Origin: Reyranella sp.
GTDB lineage: Bacteria; Pseudomonadota; Alphaproteobacteria; Reyranellales; Reyranellaceae
Assembly: GCF_017305915.1 (NCBI RefSeq)
Contig: NZ_JAFKJN010000013.1
Span: 146,858 to 210,857, forward strand
Length of the DNA: 64,000 bases
Direction: 5' to 3'
A program made the translations under genes and the position numbers. Positions 44,376 to 54,424 of the stretch are shown here, piece after piece. The first letter of the stretch is position 1. Each line of letters opens with the position of its first letter. The notes under the pieces were generated by a model. It saw only the letters and a program-made list of their open reading frames with translations, was not told where the DNA came from and did not search any database.

Positions 44376-45812
44376 ATGACCGCAATCCAAGGCCCGTCGC
44401 GCGCGGCCAACAAGGCGCAATCGCGCAGTGCGAGCGCGGCCGACTGGTCGCTGACGAGCTGGCGCGGCAAACCCGCGCAGCAGATGCCGGTCTATCCCGA
44501 CGCCCAGGCCGTTGCCGGCGCCGAGGCGCGGCTGCGCCGCTATCCGCCGCTGGTCTTCGCAGGCGAGGCGCGCAAGCTCAAGGGGGCGCTGGCCAAGGTC
44601 GCCAACGGCGAGGCCTTCCTGCTGCAGGGCGGCGACTGCGCCGAGAGCTTCCAGGACTTCACCGCCAACAACATCCGCGACACCTTCCGCGTGCTGCTGC
44701 AGATGGCCGTCGTGCTGACCTACGGCGCCGGCGTGCCGGTGGTGAAGGTCGGCCGCATGGCCGGCCAGTTCGCCAAGCCGCGTTCCTCGAATGTCGAGAA
44801 GGTCGGCGGCGTCGAGCTGCCGTCCTATCGCGGCGACAACGTCAACGGCTTCGAGTTCACACCCGAGGCGCGCATTCCCGATCCCGAGCGCATGGTGCAG
44901 GCCTACAACCAGTCGGCCGCGACGCTCAACCTGCTGCGCGCCTTCGCCCAGGGCGGCTATGCCGACCTGCACGAGGTCAACCGCTGGAACCTCGATTTCG
45001 TCCGCACCTCGCCGGCCTCGGCCAAGTACGAGGACCTCGCCGCGCGCCTCGACGAGACGCTGAACTTCATGGCCGCCTGCGGGCTGACCTCGGCGACCAC
45101 GCCGCAGATCGCCGAGACCGACTTCTTCACCAGCCACGAGGCGCTGCTGCTGCAGTACGAGGAGGCGCTGACCCGCGTCGATTCGACCTCGGGCGACTGG
45201 TACGACTGCTCGGCGCATATGCTGTGGATCGGCGACCGCACCCGCCAGCCCGACGGCGCGCATGTCGAGTTCCTGCGCGGCGTGCGCAATCCGCTCGGCT
45301 TCAAGTGCGGCCCGTCGCTGTCGACCGACGACACGCTGAAGCTGATCGACCTGCTCAACCCGTCGAACGAGCCCGGCCGCATCGTCATGATCGTGCGGAT
45401 GGGCGCCGACAAGGTGGCCGAGAAGCTGCCGCCACTGGTCCGCGCGGTGAAGCGCTCCGGTAAGTCGGTGGTATGGTCGTGCGATCCGATGCACGGCAAC
45501 ACCGAAACGGCGTCGAACGGCAGGAAGACGCGCCACTTCGACAACATCCTGAACGAGGTCAAGGCGTTCTTCGCCGTGCACCGCGCCGAGGGCACGCATC
45601 CCGGCGGCGTCCATTTCGAGATGACCGGCCAGGAAGTCACCGAGTGCATCGGCGGCTCGACCGAGATCACCGTCGACAAGCTCAACGAACGCTACGAGAC
45701 GCAGTGCGACCCACGTCTCAACGCCAGCCAGGCGCTGGAGCTGGCCTTCCTGCTCGCCGAGCAGCTCAAGGCCGAGCGCCTGTCGGTCCAGCGGGCGCGC
45801 CCGGCCGCGTAA
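44376..45812 (+). CDS. aroF: Class II 3-deoxy-7-phosphoheptulonate synthase (DAHP synthase)
   Basis: A 478-residue class II (plant/AroAII-type) enzyme, the first step of aromatic amino acid synthesis from PEP and erythrose-4-P. Signature segments: [105 protein letters not shown], and [18 protein letters not shown]. Metal ligands lie in these motifs. ATG follows a GGAGGAGGAG ribosome site. It leads a run with the phosphoribosyltransferase-like and GST genes. Confidence 0.95.
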   Translation: MTAIQGPSRAANKAQSRSASAADWSLTSWRGKPAQQMPVYPDAQAVAGAEARLRRYPPLVFAGEARKLKGALAKVANGEAFLLQGGDCAESFQDFTANNIRDTFRVLLQMAVVLTYGAGVPVVKVGRMAGQFAKPRSSNVEKVGGVELPSYRGDNVNGFEFTPEARIPDPERMVQAYNQSAATLNLLRAFAQGGYADLHEVNRWNLDFVRTSPASAKYEDLAARLDETLNFMAACGLTSATTPQIAETDFFTSHEALLLQYEEALTRVDSTSGDWYDCSAHMLWIGDRTRQPDGAHVEFLRGVRNPLGFKCGPSLSTDDTLKLIDLLNPSNEPGRIVMIVRMGADKVAEKLPPLVRAVKRSGKSVVWSCDPMHGNTETASNGRKTRHFDNILNEVKAFFAVHRAEGTHPGGVHFEMTGQEVTECIGGSTEITVDKLNERYETQCDPRLNASQALELAFLLAEQLKAERLSVQRARPAA

Positions 45813-45851
45813 CGGCCAAGGAAGAGGGCGCGCGCGAGGGCAGGGGAACCC

Positions 45852-47000
45852 ATGACGCATCCAGAAAACGGTGAAATCGAACGCTTCACCGATCACTACT
45901 TCAATCGCACCAAGCGGGTGATCGGAAAGTTCGGCGACTGCCAGGTGACCTACGCCATCTTCATGCGCCGGCCGGTGGTGTTCGCGCCGCGGCTCGCCCT
46001 GGAATGGCTCGAGGAAACCGGCCGCGAGCGCAACACCAAGGTCGCGGTCGACCAGCGCTACATCGAGGGCAAGTGGGTCGGCGCCGGCGAGCCGATGATG
46101 TACATCACCGGCTCCTTCTTCCATCTCGTCGACCTCGAGACGATCTTCCTGCAGAAGCTCGGGCCGGCCTGCGTTGCCGCCTACAACGCCTGGACGATGT
46201 GCGCCGACATGCCCAAGACCGCCTTCCTGGCGATGGACGCGCGCCACTGCGCCGGCCAGGAGATGGCCGAGATGATGGCCTATGCCGCGTCGGTCGGCTC
46301 GGCGCGGGCCAAGCGCAAGGTCGGCGCGGTCGGCTTCATCGGCAACGCCACGCACGCGACGGCGCACTTCTTCGGCCGCGAGCAGGGGCTCGGCACGATG
46401 CCGCACGCCCTGATCGGCTATGCCGGCTCGACGGTGCGCGCCGCCGAGATGTTCTACGACACCTTCCCCGGCGATCCGATGACCGTGCTGGTCGACTACT
46501 TCGCCAAGGAAGTTTCCGATTCGCTCGAGGTCTGCCGGCGGTTTCCCGATCTCGCGGCAAAGGGCATGCTGTCCTTCCGCCTCGACACCACGGGCGGCCG
46601 CTATGTCGAGGGGCTCGACCCCGCGACGTCCTATGCGGTGCTGGAGCGCTATTCGCCCGAATCGATCCGCGGCTATCGCAGCGAGGAGGAGCTGCGCTAT
46701 CTCGTCGGCACGGGCGTGTCGGCAGCGGCGATCTTCCATCTGCGCCATGAGCTCGACCGCGCCGGCTTCGACAAGACCAAGATCGTCGCCTCGTCGGGCT
46801 TCGGTCCGGCCAAGTGCCGCGTCATGGCCGAGGCCAAGGCACCGATCGACGTCGTCGGTACGGGCTCGTTCCTGCCGTCGAACTGGACCGAGACCTACGC
46901 CACCGCCGACATCGTCGAATACGAGGGCGTGAAGCGAGTCAAGGTCGGCCGCGAGTTCCTGCACCGCAGCCGTCCGAACGGCGCCGCGGCGCCTCTCTAA
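45852..47000 (+). CDS. Nicotinate phosphoribosyltransferase-like protein
   Basis: A 382-residue protein. Features suggest the nicotinate/nicotinamide phosphoribosyltransferase fold: TDHYFNRTKRVI at the N-terminus, FLAMDARHCAGQEM (the Arg-His region), VGFIGNATHATAHFFGREQGLGTMPHALIGYAG (GTMPHAL loop), SFRLDTTGGRY, KIVASSGFG and VVGTGSFLPS, where the phosphate of PRPP would bind. It would salvage nicotinate to NAD, but some substrate residues differ from canonical PncB, so another pyridine or base is possible. Co-oriented with aroF and the GST. Confidence 0.68.
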   Translation: MTHPENGEIERFTDHYFNRTKRVIGKFGDCQVTYAIFMRRPVVFAPRLALEWLEETGRERNTKVAVDQRYIEGKWVGAGEPMMYITGSFFHLVDLETIFLQKLGPACVAAYNAWTMCADMPKTAFLAMDARHCAGQEMAEMMAYAASVGSARAKRKVGAVGFIGNATHATAHFFGREQGLGTMPHALIGYAGSTVRAAEMFYDTFPGDPMTVLVDYFAKEVSDSLEVCRRFPDLAAKGMLSFRLDTTGGRYVEGLDPATSYAVLERYSPESIRGYRSEEELRYLVGTGVSAAAIFHLRHELDRAGFDKTKIVASSGFGPAKCRVMAEAKAPIDVVGTGSFLPSNWTETYATADIVEYEGVKRVKVGREFLHRSRPNGAAAPL

Positions 47001-47012
47001 GAGGAGACCGTC

Positions 47013-47642
47013 ATGCTGAAGCTCTACTACGCGCCCGGCGCGTGCTCGACCGCGTCGCATATCGGCCTCGAGGAAAGCGGCGCCGACTACGAAAGCCAGG
47101 CCCTGGCCTTCGCCAGGAACGAGCAGAAGACGCCGGAATACCTCAAGATCAACCCACGCGGCCGCGTGCCGGCGCTGGTGATCGACGAGGGTACGATCGT
47201 CGAGAACACCGCGATCCTCGACTTCGTCGCAGCTAAGTATGCGCCGCGCCTGATGCCGTCAGACCCGGTGCAGCGGGCGCGGGCGATCTCGCTGATGGCC
47301 TGGTTCTCCAACAACGTGCACCCGTCCTTCACCCACATCAGCCGGCCCGAGCGCTTCGCCACCGATTCAGCGGTGTTCGACCATCTCAAGGCGACCGGGC
47401 GCAACAACTTCCACACCGCGCTCAAGGAGATCGACGGCATCATCGGCGACAAGCCGTGGATCCTCGGCGACGAGTTCAGCGTGGTCGACGGCTATGCGCT
47501 GGTGTTCTACGGCTGGGGCAAGCGCATCGGCCTGCCGGTCGAGGAGCTCGAGCACTACACCGCATGGAAGGACCGCATGCTGGCGCGGCCGGCAGTGCGG
47601 CGCGTGCTGGAGCGCGAGCAGAACGTCCTGGTCGCGGCCTAG
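47013..47642 (+). CDS. Glutathione S-transferase family protein
   Basis: A 209-residue GST. The thioredoxin-like N-terminal domain starts LKLYYAPGACSTASHIGLEE, with NPRGRVPALV (cis-Pro) and IVENTAILDFVAAKY (glutathione gamma-Glu contact). The helical C-terminal domain contains WILGDEFSVVDGYALVFYGW (N-cap box). The beta-class start PGACS suggests a Cys-containing active site. Close by is gor, which recycles glutathione. Confidence 0.9.
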   Translation: MLKLYYAPGACSTASHIGLEESGADYESQALAFARNEQKTPEYLKINPRGRVPALVIDEGTIVENTAILDFVAAKYAPRLMPSDPVQRARAISLMAWFSNNVHPSFTHISRPERFATDSAVFDHLKATGRNNFHTALKEIDGIIGDKPWILGDEFSVVDGYALVFYGWGKRIGLPVEELEHYTAWKDRMLARPAVRRVLEREQNVLVAA

Positions 47643-48004
47643 GCGACGTAATTGCGATAGAGCGAGCCGAGCTCTTGGCTTTCCTGCGGCGTGATCTCGC
47701 CGTCGAGCACGCGCGCTTCCCAGCCGCGCAGCGCGCGCTTGACCTCGATCGGCGTGCGCGGGGAGAGCAGCACCATGAAGAACTGCTCGTGCGGCGACAG
47801 TTCGCGCTGCTCGCGGCGATAGCCGAACGGCCCGGAACCGGCGATGCGCGGCCGGATCTCGGCCTGCAGGACGTCGTTCCAGCCGAGCCCGGCGTCACGC
47901 AGCAGGCTGGTCGCGAGCTTGGCGGCCGCCAGAGCTTGGTGGGCTTCGGCGCTACCGAGGGTTTCGAGGGCTTTGACGAGGGCGGCGCGGTCGAAGGTCG
48001 ACAT
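47639..48004 (-). CDS. Conserved hypothetical protein
   Basis: A 121-residue protein of unknown function. It has an N-terminal helical region (FDRAALVKALETLGSAEAHQ ALAAAKLATSLL), a GWNDVL turn, a middle part with SPHEQFFMVLLSPRTPIEVKRAL and a final helix ending LGSLYRNYVA. No signal or membrane segment. The stop overlaps the GST gene end by four bases, and it is divergent from the MFS gene. Confidence 0.6.
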   Translation of the reverse strand: MSTFDRAALVKALETLGSAEAHQALAAAKLATSLLRDAGLGWNDVLQAEIRPRIAGSGPFGYRREQRELSPHEQFFMVLLSPRTPIEVKRALRGWEARVLDGEITPQESQELGSLYRNYVA

Positions 48005-48073
48005 GAACCAACGTATAAGGAAGTGGCTTTAACTTCCCACAAGATATAGCGTTTTCGACAGGCGAGCAACCCC

Positions 48074-49276
48074 ATGCGTTCGGCTTTCCCCATCTATCTC
48101 GCGGGCCTCGGCAGCTGGTTCGTGCCGCTCGGCATCCAGATGGTGCTGTTCTCCTGGCTGGCCGCGATCGTGCTGCACATGGATGTCTTCGCCGTCGGCA
48201 TCGCCCAGGTGGCGATGATGGCGCCGGGCATCCTGTTCCTGCCGCTGGGCGGGCTGGTCGCCGATCGCGGCAACGCGCGTCGGCTGCTGCTGCTCTACCA
48301 CTTCCTCTACGCCGTGCCGCCGCTGGTGCTGGCGGGCGTGCTGATGAGGGGCGGTCTCAGCTATCCGCTGCTGATCGCCTATGGCCTGGCGGCGGGCTCG
48401 ATCGGCGCCTTCGCGGTGCCGACCCGCGACGCGCTGCTGCCGTTCGTGGCCAAGGGCAACCTGCCGCGTGCGGTGGCGCTGGCGACCGCGCTGCAGTTCC
48501 TGGGCCAGCTGGTCGGCATCGCCTGCGCCTCGCAGGCCGATCGGCTGGGCGCGACGCCGCTGCTCGTCACCCACGCCGCGCTGGTGTCGCTGGGCGCGAT
48601 CGCGGTCTGGATGTTGCCCGATCCGCCGGTGCATGCGCCGGCCCGGCACTCGGGCTTCTGGCGCAGCATCGCCGACGGTGTCGCCGAGGCGGCGCGCTCG
48701 GAGCAGATGTGGCCGGTGCTGCTGATCAATTTCGGCATCGGCATCTTCTATGTCGGCCCATTCATGGCCGTGCTGCCGCTGATCGTGCGCGACGTCTATC
48801 ACGGCAAGGCCGCGGAGCTCGCCTACGTGAACCTCGCCTTCTGGGCCGGCACGATCGTCGCCGCCTTCGCCTTCGCGGGGTTCGCGCGCCACCTGACCAA
48901 GCGCGGCCGGCTGGTGGTGTCGGCAGTCTCGGTCGGTTCGGCGATCCTGTTCTGCATGGCGCTGCAGCCGCCGTTCTGGGTGCTGAACGCGCTCTGCTTC
49001 GTGTGGGGGCTGGGCGCCGGCATCACCATGACGCAGGGCCGGACGATCCTGCAGATCGTGGCCCCGCCGACCCATCGCGCCCGGGTGATGTCGCTGTTCC
49101 AGCTTGGCCTGGGCGGCGGCGGCCCGATCGGCGCGCTGCTGGCCGGCACGCTCGCATCCGTCCTGGGATTGCAGCTCGCGCTGGTGATCCCGGCGTTGGC
49201 GATGGCGGTGCTGATCGGCTTCGTGCTGACCTTCTCCGACATCTGGACGATGCGGACGGTCGAGAAACCGGCCTGA
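48074..49276 (+). CDS. MFS transporter
   Basis: A 400-residue transporter with about 12 membrane segments. The loop 2-3 motif GGLVADRGNARRLLLLYHF (Asp-Arg-Gly) fits the major facilitator signature. Related loops include RHLTKRGRLVVSAVSVG in the second half. It is of the enterobactin exporter/multidrug-like (MFS_1/MFS_3) type with no binding protein. Substrate unknown. Convergent with hemA. Confidence 0.88.
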   Translation: MRSAFPIYLAGLGSWFVPLGIQMVLFSWLAAIVLHMDVFAVGIAQVAMMAPGILFLPLGGLVADRGNARRLLLLYHFLYAVPPLVLAGVLMRGGLSYPLLIAYGLAAGSIGAFAVPTRDALLPFVAKGNLPRAVALATALQFLGQLVGIACASQADRLGATPLLVTHAALVSLGAIAVWMLPDPPVHAPARHSGFWRSIADGVAEAARSEQMWPVLLINFGIGIFYVGPFMAVLPLIVRDVYHGKAAELAYVNLAFWAGTIVAAFAFAGFARHLTKRGRLVVSAVSVGSAILFCMALQPPFWVLNALCFVWGLGAGITMTQGRTILQIVAPPTHRARVMSLFQLGLGGGGPIGALLAGTLASVLGLQLALVIPALAMAVLIGFVLTFSDIWTMRTVEKPA

Positions 49277-49277
49277 T

Positions 49278-50498
49278 TTATTCCGCGGCGGCGCGGCTGC
49301 CGAGGCCGAGCGTCTGCCAGACGTCCTGCAGGGCCGCGACCAGCCGGGTCATGTCGTCGTCCGAATGCAGCGGCGTCGGGGTCAGCCGCAGTCGCTCGGT
49401 GCCGCGCGGCACGGTCGGATAGTTGATCGGCTGGACGTAGATCGAATGGCGTTCCATCAGCAGGTCGCTGGCCTGCTTGCACAGCGCCGCGTCGCCCACC
49501 GACACCGGCACGATGTGCGTGGTCGAGGGCATCACCGGCAGGCCGGCCGCCGCCAGCCGGCGCTTCAGCGTCGCTGCGCGCTCCTGGTGGCGGGTGCGCA
49601 GCTCGGGATGGCTGCGAACGTGGCGGATGCTCGCCAGGGCGCCGGCCGCGATCGCGGGCGGCATCGAGGTCGAGAAGATGAAGCCCGAGCCGCAGGAGCG
49701 CACGAAGTCCACCGTGGCGGCCGTCGAGGCGATGTAGCCGCCGACCACGCCGAACGCCTTGGCCAGGGTGCCCTGCACGATGTCGACCCTGTCGAGCACG
49801 CCGTCGCGCTCGGCCACGCCGCCGCCGCCCGCGCCGTACATGCCGACGGCATGGACCTCGTCGAGATAGGTGAGGGCGCCGTAGCGGTGCGCCAAGTCGC
49901 ACAGCGCGCCGATCGGCGAGACGTCGCCGTCCATCGAGTAGACCGATTCGAACGCCACGATCTTGGGCGTCGCCGGATCGGAAGCGGCGAGCAGATGCTC
50001 GAGATGCTCGAGGTCGTTGTGGCGGAAGATGTGCCGCTTGGCGCCCGAGTGCCGGATGCCGGCGATCATCGAGGCGTGATTGAAGGCGTCGGAATAGAGC
50101 TCGCAGCCCGGCAGCAGGGCGCCCAGGGTCTGCAGCGTCGTCTCGTTGGCGACGTATCCCGAGGTGAAGATTAGCGCGGCGTCCTTGGCATGCAGCGAGG
50201 CGAGCTCGCGCTCGAGCGCAACGTGCAGGGTGTTGGTACCGGAGATGTTGCGGGTGCCGCCGGCGCCGCAGCCCTGGGCGCCGACGGCGGCCTGCATGGC
50301 CTCGAGCACCACCGGATGCTGGCCCATGGCGAGGTAGTCGTTGCTGCACCAGACGGTGACGTCGCGCACCGTGCCCTGGTTGTGATAGCGCGCACGCGGG
50401 AACGCGCCGGCGATGCGCTCCAGCTCCGCGAACACGCGGTAGCGGCCCTCATCGTGCAGGCGCTGCAGATGGCCGGCGAAGAATGCCTGATAATCCAT
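49278..50498 (-). CDS. hemA: 5-aminolevulinate synthase
   Basis: A 406-residue PLP enzyme condensing glycine and succinyl-CoA, the first step of tetrapyrrole synthesis in Alphaproteobacteria. Landmarks: [81 protein letters not shown] (Lys of the internal aldimine), and [21 protein letters not shown] near the C-terminus. A 252-base upstream region contains direct TTCCCA repeats that may govern its expression. Confidence 0.96.
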   Translation of the reverse strand: MDYQAFFAGHLQRLHDEGRYRVFAELERIAGAFPRARYHNQGTVRDVTVWCSNDYLAMGQHPVVLEAMQAAVGAQGCGAGGTRNISGTNTLHVALERELASLHAKDAALIFTSGYVANETTLQTLGALLPGCELYSDAFNHASMIAGIRHSGAKRHIFRHNDLEHLEHLLAASDPATPKIVAFESVYSMDGDVSPIGALCDLAHRYGALTYLDEVHAVGMYGAGGGGVAERDGVLDRVDIVQGTLAKAFGVVGGYIASTAATVDFVRSCGSGFIFSTSMPPAIAAGALASIRHVRSHPELRTRHQERAATLKRRLAAAGLPVMPSTTHIVPVSVGDAALCKQASDLLMERHSIYVQPINYPTVPRGTERLRLTPTPLHSDDDMTRLVAALQDVWQTLGLGSRAAAE

Positions 50499-50652
50499 TC
50501 CTGACCCGTCTCTCCTCGCCGAAAATACTCGGCCCGCCCGCGGAGTTCTCGACCTTTTTGGTCGCGGCTTGACGACACGATCCCATGTTGGGGATTGCGA
50601 ATCATTCGCAACTATTGGCCCAGTGACTGATGTCGTTGATATCAGGGGGCGC

Positions 50653-50742
50653 CGGGAAGTGGGAAGAATCGCCTGAAATGCAAGCAGGACGCCGTTTTAC
50701 ACTTCCCGCGATGGTGGGAAATCGGTGGGAAGTCGCTGGGAA
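50653..50742 (-). promoter_or_regulatory. Phased TTCCCA repeats upstream of hemA
   Basis: On the plus strand TGGGAA occurs at 50660, 50715, 50726 and 50737; the last three are spaced exactly 11 bases, one helical turn. CGGGAA lies at 50653 and the inverted ACTTCCC at 50701. Read in hemA orientation these are TTCCCA iterons 150-250 bases upstream of its start. They are candidate binding sites for a repeated or oligomerising regulator. The rest of 50499-50750 shows nothing else I can name. Confidence 0.5.
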
Positions 50743-50750
50743 ACGCGAGT

Positions 50751-51107
50751 CTAGACGACCAGGGCGCCGATCAGCGCCGCGCTGAGGAAGAGGGAGACCG
50801 TGAGCAGGGGCAGGGCACCGAGCAGGCGGGTTTGCGCCGGCAGGCCCTCCCAGTAGCGCAGGGTCGTCAGACCGGCGGCCAACGCGAACAGGGCGCCGAA
50901 GAACCACAGCGCGAAGGCGATCGGCATCGCGACCGTCACGCCTTCGCCCTGGATGTCCGGGATGCCCATGCCGACGAACGCCGGGAGGACGGACGACATG
51001 AAGAAAGCGACCGCCCAGATCGCCCGGTTGCGGATCCGCTGATTGGTGCCGAGCGGCGGAGTCCAGCCGGGACGACCCCCTCGAGCCGGTGAGGGGGCGT
51101 CCGCCAT
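50751..51107 (-). CDS. Small integral membrane protein
   Basis: A 118-residue protein with three predicted membrane segments (about 28-50, 57-80 and 93-115) and a Pro/Gly-rich cytoplasmic N-terminus. No family is recognised. It starts one base after the stop of the aminotransferase gene, so the two are probably cotranscribed. Confidence 0.7.
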   Translation of the reverse strand: MADAPSPARGGRPGWTPPLGTNQRIRNRAIWAVAFFMSSVLPAFVGMGIPDIQGEGVTVAMPIAFALWFFGALFALAAGLTTLRYWEGLPAQTRLLGALPLLTVSLFLSAALIGALVV

Positions 51108-51108
51108 G

Positions 51109-52518
51109 TCAACCCTTGAACTTGCCTTCCGCCGTGAGCTCCGCCATCGCCGCGTCGAGCGCCTGGCGCAGCCGGCCGAACAGGTCGTCGAGCTCCTGCT
51201 CGTTGATGATCAGCGGCGGGCAGATGGCGATGCGGTCGCCCATGTTGCGGATGAAGAGGCCGCGCGCGACCGCCTGGTTGTAGACCTTGAGCCCGGCGCC
51301 GTCGGCGACGAGGTCGAAGGCCTGCTTGGTCTTCTTGTCCTTCACCACCTCGAGCGCGCCGAACATGCCGATGCCCATCGCCTCGCCGACCAGCGGATGA
51401 TCGGCGAACGACTTAATATGCTTCTGGAAGATCGGGCTCAGCCGCTTGGCGTGGCCGAACAGGTCGATTTCCTCGTAGACCTTCTGCGCCTCGAGCGCGA
51501 CCGCGGCGGCGACCGGATGGCCCGAGTAGGTGAAGCCATGGCCCCAGGTGCCGATCTTCTCGCTCTCGATCGACAGCGCCTGATAGACCTTGTCGGAGAT
51601 CATCACCGCCGAGATCGGCAGGAACGACGCCGACAGCGCCTTGGCGCAGGTCAGGATGTCCGGCTTGATGTTGAGCGTCTGGCAGCCCCAGACGTTGCCG
51701 GTGCGCCCGAAGCCGCAGATCACCTCGTCGGCGATGAACAGCATGTCGTACTTGGCGAGCACCGCCTGGATCTTCTCGTAGTAGCCCTTGGGCGGCACGA
51801 TGACGCCGCCCGCGCCCATCACCGGCTCGGCGATCATGGCCGCGCACTGCTCGGCGCCGCCTTCCTTGACGATGAGCTGCTCGAGCTCCTCGGCGCAGCG
51901 GGTCGCGAACTGCTCCTCGGTCTCGCCGTCCTTGCCGAAGCGGTAGAAGTGCGGGCAGCTGGTGTGGATGATGTTGGCGATCGGCAGGTCGAACGAGCGA
52001 TGGTTGACCGGCAGGCCGGTCAGGCTGCCCGAGGCGACGGTGATGCCGTGATAGCCCTTGATGCGGCTGATGATCTTCTTCTTCTGCGGCCGGCCCAGCG
52101 CGTTGTTCATGTACCACACCATCTTGACGACGGTGTCGTTGGCCTCGGAGCCGGAGTTGGCGAAGAACACCTTCGACGCCTCGAACGGCGCCATCTCCTT
52201 CAGCTTCTCGGCGAGGTTGATCGCCGGCTCGTGGCTGCGCTGGTTGAAGGCATGGTAGAAAGGCAGCTGCTTCATCTGCTCGTAGGCGACGGTCGCCAGC
52301 CGCTCGTTGCTGAAGCCCAGCGCCGCCGACCACAGGCCGGCCATGCCCTCGATGTACTCTTTGCCGTCGTCATCCATGACGTAGATGCCGCGGCCGCGCA
52401 CGATGGTCAGCGGACCGGTCTGCTCGTGCTTCTTGAAGTTGGTGTAAGGATGCAGGTGGTGCGCGATATCGCGCGCCGCGTTGGAATTGCCGCGGAAGCT
52501 GCGTGACACGTCATTCAT
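51109..52518 (-). CDS. Class III aminotransferase (omega-aminotransferase type)
   Basis: A 469-residue PLP fold-type I enzyme. Substrate-side motif HLHPYTNFKKHEQTGPLTI, PLP-binding SGSEANDTVVKM, IKGYHGITVASGSLTG, LFIADEVICGFGRTG, and the Lys of TCAKALSASFLPISAV are all present, with WGHGFTYSGHPVAAAVALE following. These enzymes transfer amino groups from diamines, beta-alanine or aromatic amines to pyruvate or an oxoacid. ATG 52518 is preferred over GTG 52527 because the N-terminal part is better conserved from there. Divergent from the peptide binding protein. Confidence 0.9.
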   Translation of the reverse strand: MNDVSRSFRGNSNAARDIAHHLHPYTNFKKHEQTGPLTIVRGRGIYVMDDDGKEYIEGMAGLWSAALGFSNERLATVAYEQMKQLPFYHAFNQRSHEPAINLAEKLKEMAPFEASKVFFANSGSEANDTVVKMVWYMNNALGRPQKKKIISRIKGYHGITVASGSLTGLPVNHRSFDLPIANIIHTSCPHFYRFGKDGETEEQFATRCAEELEQLIVKEGGAEQCAAMIAEPVMGAGGVIVPPKGYYEKIQAVLAKYDMLFIADEVICGFGRTGNVWGCQTLNIKPDILTCAKALSASFLPISAVMISDKVYQALSIESEKIGTWGHGFTYSGHPVAAAVALEAQKVYEEIDLFGHAKRLSPIFQKHIKSFADHPLVGEAMGIGMFGALEVVKDKKTKQAFDLVADGAGLKVYNQAVARGLFIRNMGDRIAICPPLIINEQELDDLFGRLRQALDAAMAELTAEGKFKG

Positions 52519-52706
52519 GGACCGCACCCCTTATAGGAAACGCATAGGGGGCGCACGATAGGAGCCCGCCCGGAGCCTGTCCAACGGATGTCTGTAGGGC
52601 TGGTCTGTGAGAATTTTTGGTGTTTGACGGCCTGTCAGTGGAGGTGCAATTTGCGCCCCCAGTTATGCGTCTGCGCATATTTGAGACGCCGCAAGGGGGT
52701 TATTGC

Positions 52707-54320
52707 ATGAAGCTGAGTTTCCGTCAGTCCTTGGCGATGAGCGCGCTTGCCTGCGCCGCTCTGCTGGCCGGTGGGGCCGAGGCCAAGACGTTCAAGTGGG
52801 CGAACTCGGGCGACGTCAGCTCGATGGATCCCTACGCCCGCCAGGAAACCTTCCTGCTGACCTTCACCGCCAACATCTACGAGCCGCTGGTGCGGCGCGA
52901 CAAGGACCTCAAGCTCGAGCCGGCGCTCGCCGTGAAATGGGGCCAGATCGACCCGACGCACTGGTACTTCGACCTGCGCCAGGGCGTGAAGTTCCAGGAC
53001 GGCACGCCGTTCAACGCCGACGACGTGGTGTTCTCGATCAACCGCGCCAACGGCCCGGGCTCCAACGTCAACGGCAACTTCTCGTCGATGGAGTCGATCA
53101 AGAAGGTCAACGACTACCGCGTCGAGGTGACGACCCGCGTTCCTGACCCTCTGCTCGCCGACAAGTGGGCGTCGATCAGCATCATGTCCAAGGTGTGGGC
53201 GGAGAAGAACAACGCCGTCAACGCCGCCGACATGATCAAGAACGAGGAGAACTTCGCCACCCGCAACGCCATGGGCACCGGCCCCTTCGTGCTGAAGGAG
53301 CGCAAGGCGGGCGAGAAGACCATCCTGGTCCCGAACCCGACCTGGTGGGACAAGCCGGTCCATAACCTCACCGAGGTGATCTTCACGCCGGTGCCGAACG
53401 CGGCGACCCGCATCGCCGCGCTGAAGTCGGGCGACATCGACATGACCTACGAGGTCCCGCCGGCCGACACCGAGAACCTCAAGAAGGACGCCAACATCAA
53501 GGTGCTGGAAGGCCCCGAGACCCGCGTCGTCTATCTCGGCTTCGACACCGAGCGCGACGAGCTGGTCGAGTCCAACGTCAAGGGCAAGAACCCGTTCAAG
53601 GACAAGCGCGTCCGCGAGGCGATGTTCCGCTCGATCGACGTCGACGCGATCAAGCGCACCGTGATGCGCGGCCAGTCGTTCCCGACCATGCTGATGGTGG
53701 CGCCGGGCATCAACGGCTACACCAAGGACCTCGACAAGCGCCCGGCGCTGCTGAAGCCGGACGAGGCCAAGAAGCTGCTGGCCGACGCCGGCTACCCGAA
53801 CGGCTTCGAGACCGGCATGGACTGCCCGAACGATCGCTACGTCAACGACGAGAAGATCTGCCAGGCCGTCGTGTCGATGCTCGCCAAGATCGGCATCAAG
53901 GTGAACCTGCGCGCCCAGACCCGCAGCCTGTACTTCGCCAAGATCCTGCGCAGCACCGCGGACGGCAAGCCGTCGAACACCAGCTTCTACATGTTGGGCT
54001 GGTCGCCGGCGACGACCTACGACGTGCACAACGTGTTCGAGCAGCTCATCCAGACGCCGGACATCAAGACCAAGAAGGGCCTCTATAACGCCGGCGGCTA
54101 CTCGAACAAGAAGGTCGACGAGCTGGCCGACAGGATCGAGGTCGAGACGGACAAGGCCAAGCGCGACGCCATGATCCACGAGGCGACCAAGCTCTACACC
54201 GAGGACTACGCCTACATCCCGCTGCACCAGCAGGCGCTGGTGTGGGCGATGCGCAAGAACGTCGACCTGGTCCAGCCGGCCGACAACTCGTTCCCGCTGC
54301 GCTTCGTCAACATCAAGTAG
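52707..54320 (+). CDS. dppA: Dipeptide/oligopeptide ABC transporter substrate-binding protein (SBP_bac_5)
   Basis: A 537-residue periplasmic protein with a Sec signal (MKLSFRQSLAMSALACAALL AGGAEA). Family features: FKWANSGDVSSMDPYARQE, YEPLVRRDKDLKLEPALAVKWGQID, WYFDLRQGVKFQDGTPFNADDVVFSINRA, MGTGPFVLKE, and DKRVREAMFRSIDVDAIKR. It delivers peptides or similar solutes to the DppBC permease encoded downstream. An intrinsic terminator follows, giving higher expression of the binding protein than of the membrane parts. The SBP_bac_5 family also includes nickel, glutathione and opine binders. Confidence 0.93.
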   Translation: MKLSFRQSLAMSALACAALLAGGAEAKTFKWANSGDVSSMDPYARQETFLLTFTANIYEPLVRRDKDLKLEPALAVKWGQIDPTHWYFDLRQGVKFQDGTPFNADDVVFSINRANGPGSNVNGNFSSMESIKKVNDYRVEVTTRVPDPLLADKWASISIMSKVWAEKNNAVNAADMIKNEENFATRNAMGTGPFVLKERKAGEKTILVPNPTWWDKPVHNLTEVIFTPVPNAATRIAALKSGDIDMTYEVPPADTENLKKDANIKVLEGPETRVVYLGFDTERDELVESNVKGKNPFKDKRVREAMFRSIDVDAIKRTVMRGQSFPTMLMVAPGINGYTKDLDKRPALLKPDEAKKLLADAGYPNGFETGMDCPNDRYVNDEKICQAVVSMLAKIGIKVNLRAQTRSLYFAKILRSTADGKPSNTSFYMLGWSPATTYDVHNVFEQLIQTPDIKTKKGLYNAGGYSNKKVDELADRIEVETDKAKRDAMIHEATKLYTEDYAYIPLHQQALVWAMRKNVDLVQPADNSFPLRFVNIK

Positions 54321-54337
54321 CCTGCGGCACTTAAGCG

Positions 54338-54378
54338 GCCGGCCCCGGCGCCTTTGGCGACCGGGGCCGGTTCCGTTT
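54338..54378 (+). terminator. Intrinsic terminator after dppA
   Basis: CCGGCCCCGG pairs with CCGGGGCCGG (10 bp, 12-base loop), followed by TTCCGTTTT. It lies between dppA and dppB, where partial termination is common. Confidence 0.8.
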
Positions 54379-54424
54379 TGGCTCCGATCCTGCTAGGGGT
54401 CCGCAGACCAAAAACTGACAAGAA

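Noticed and set aside
42792..47060. Minus-strand open frame of about 1,420 codons across gor, aroF and the phosphoribosyltransferase-like gene
   Set aside because: Same reason: antisense shadow of well-supported genes, low-complexity composition and no recognisable domain.
50625..50643. FNR-type site upstream of hemA (CTGAT..ATCAG)
   Set aside because: The half-sites are nine bases apart instead of four and do not match TTGAT-N4-ATCAA.
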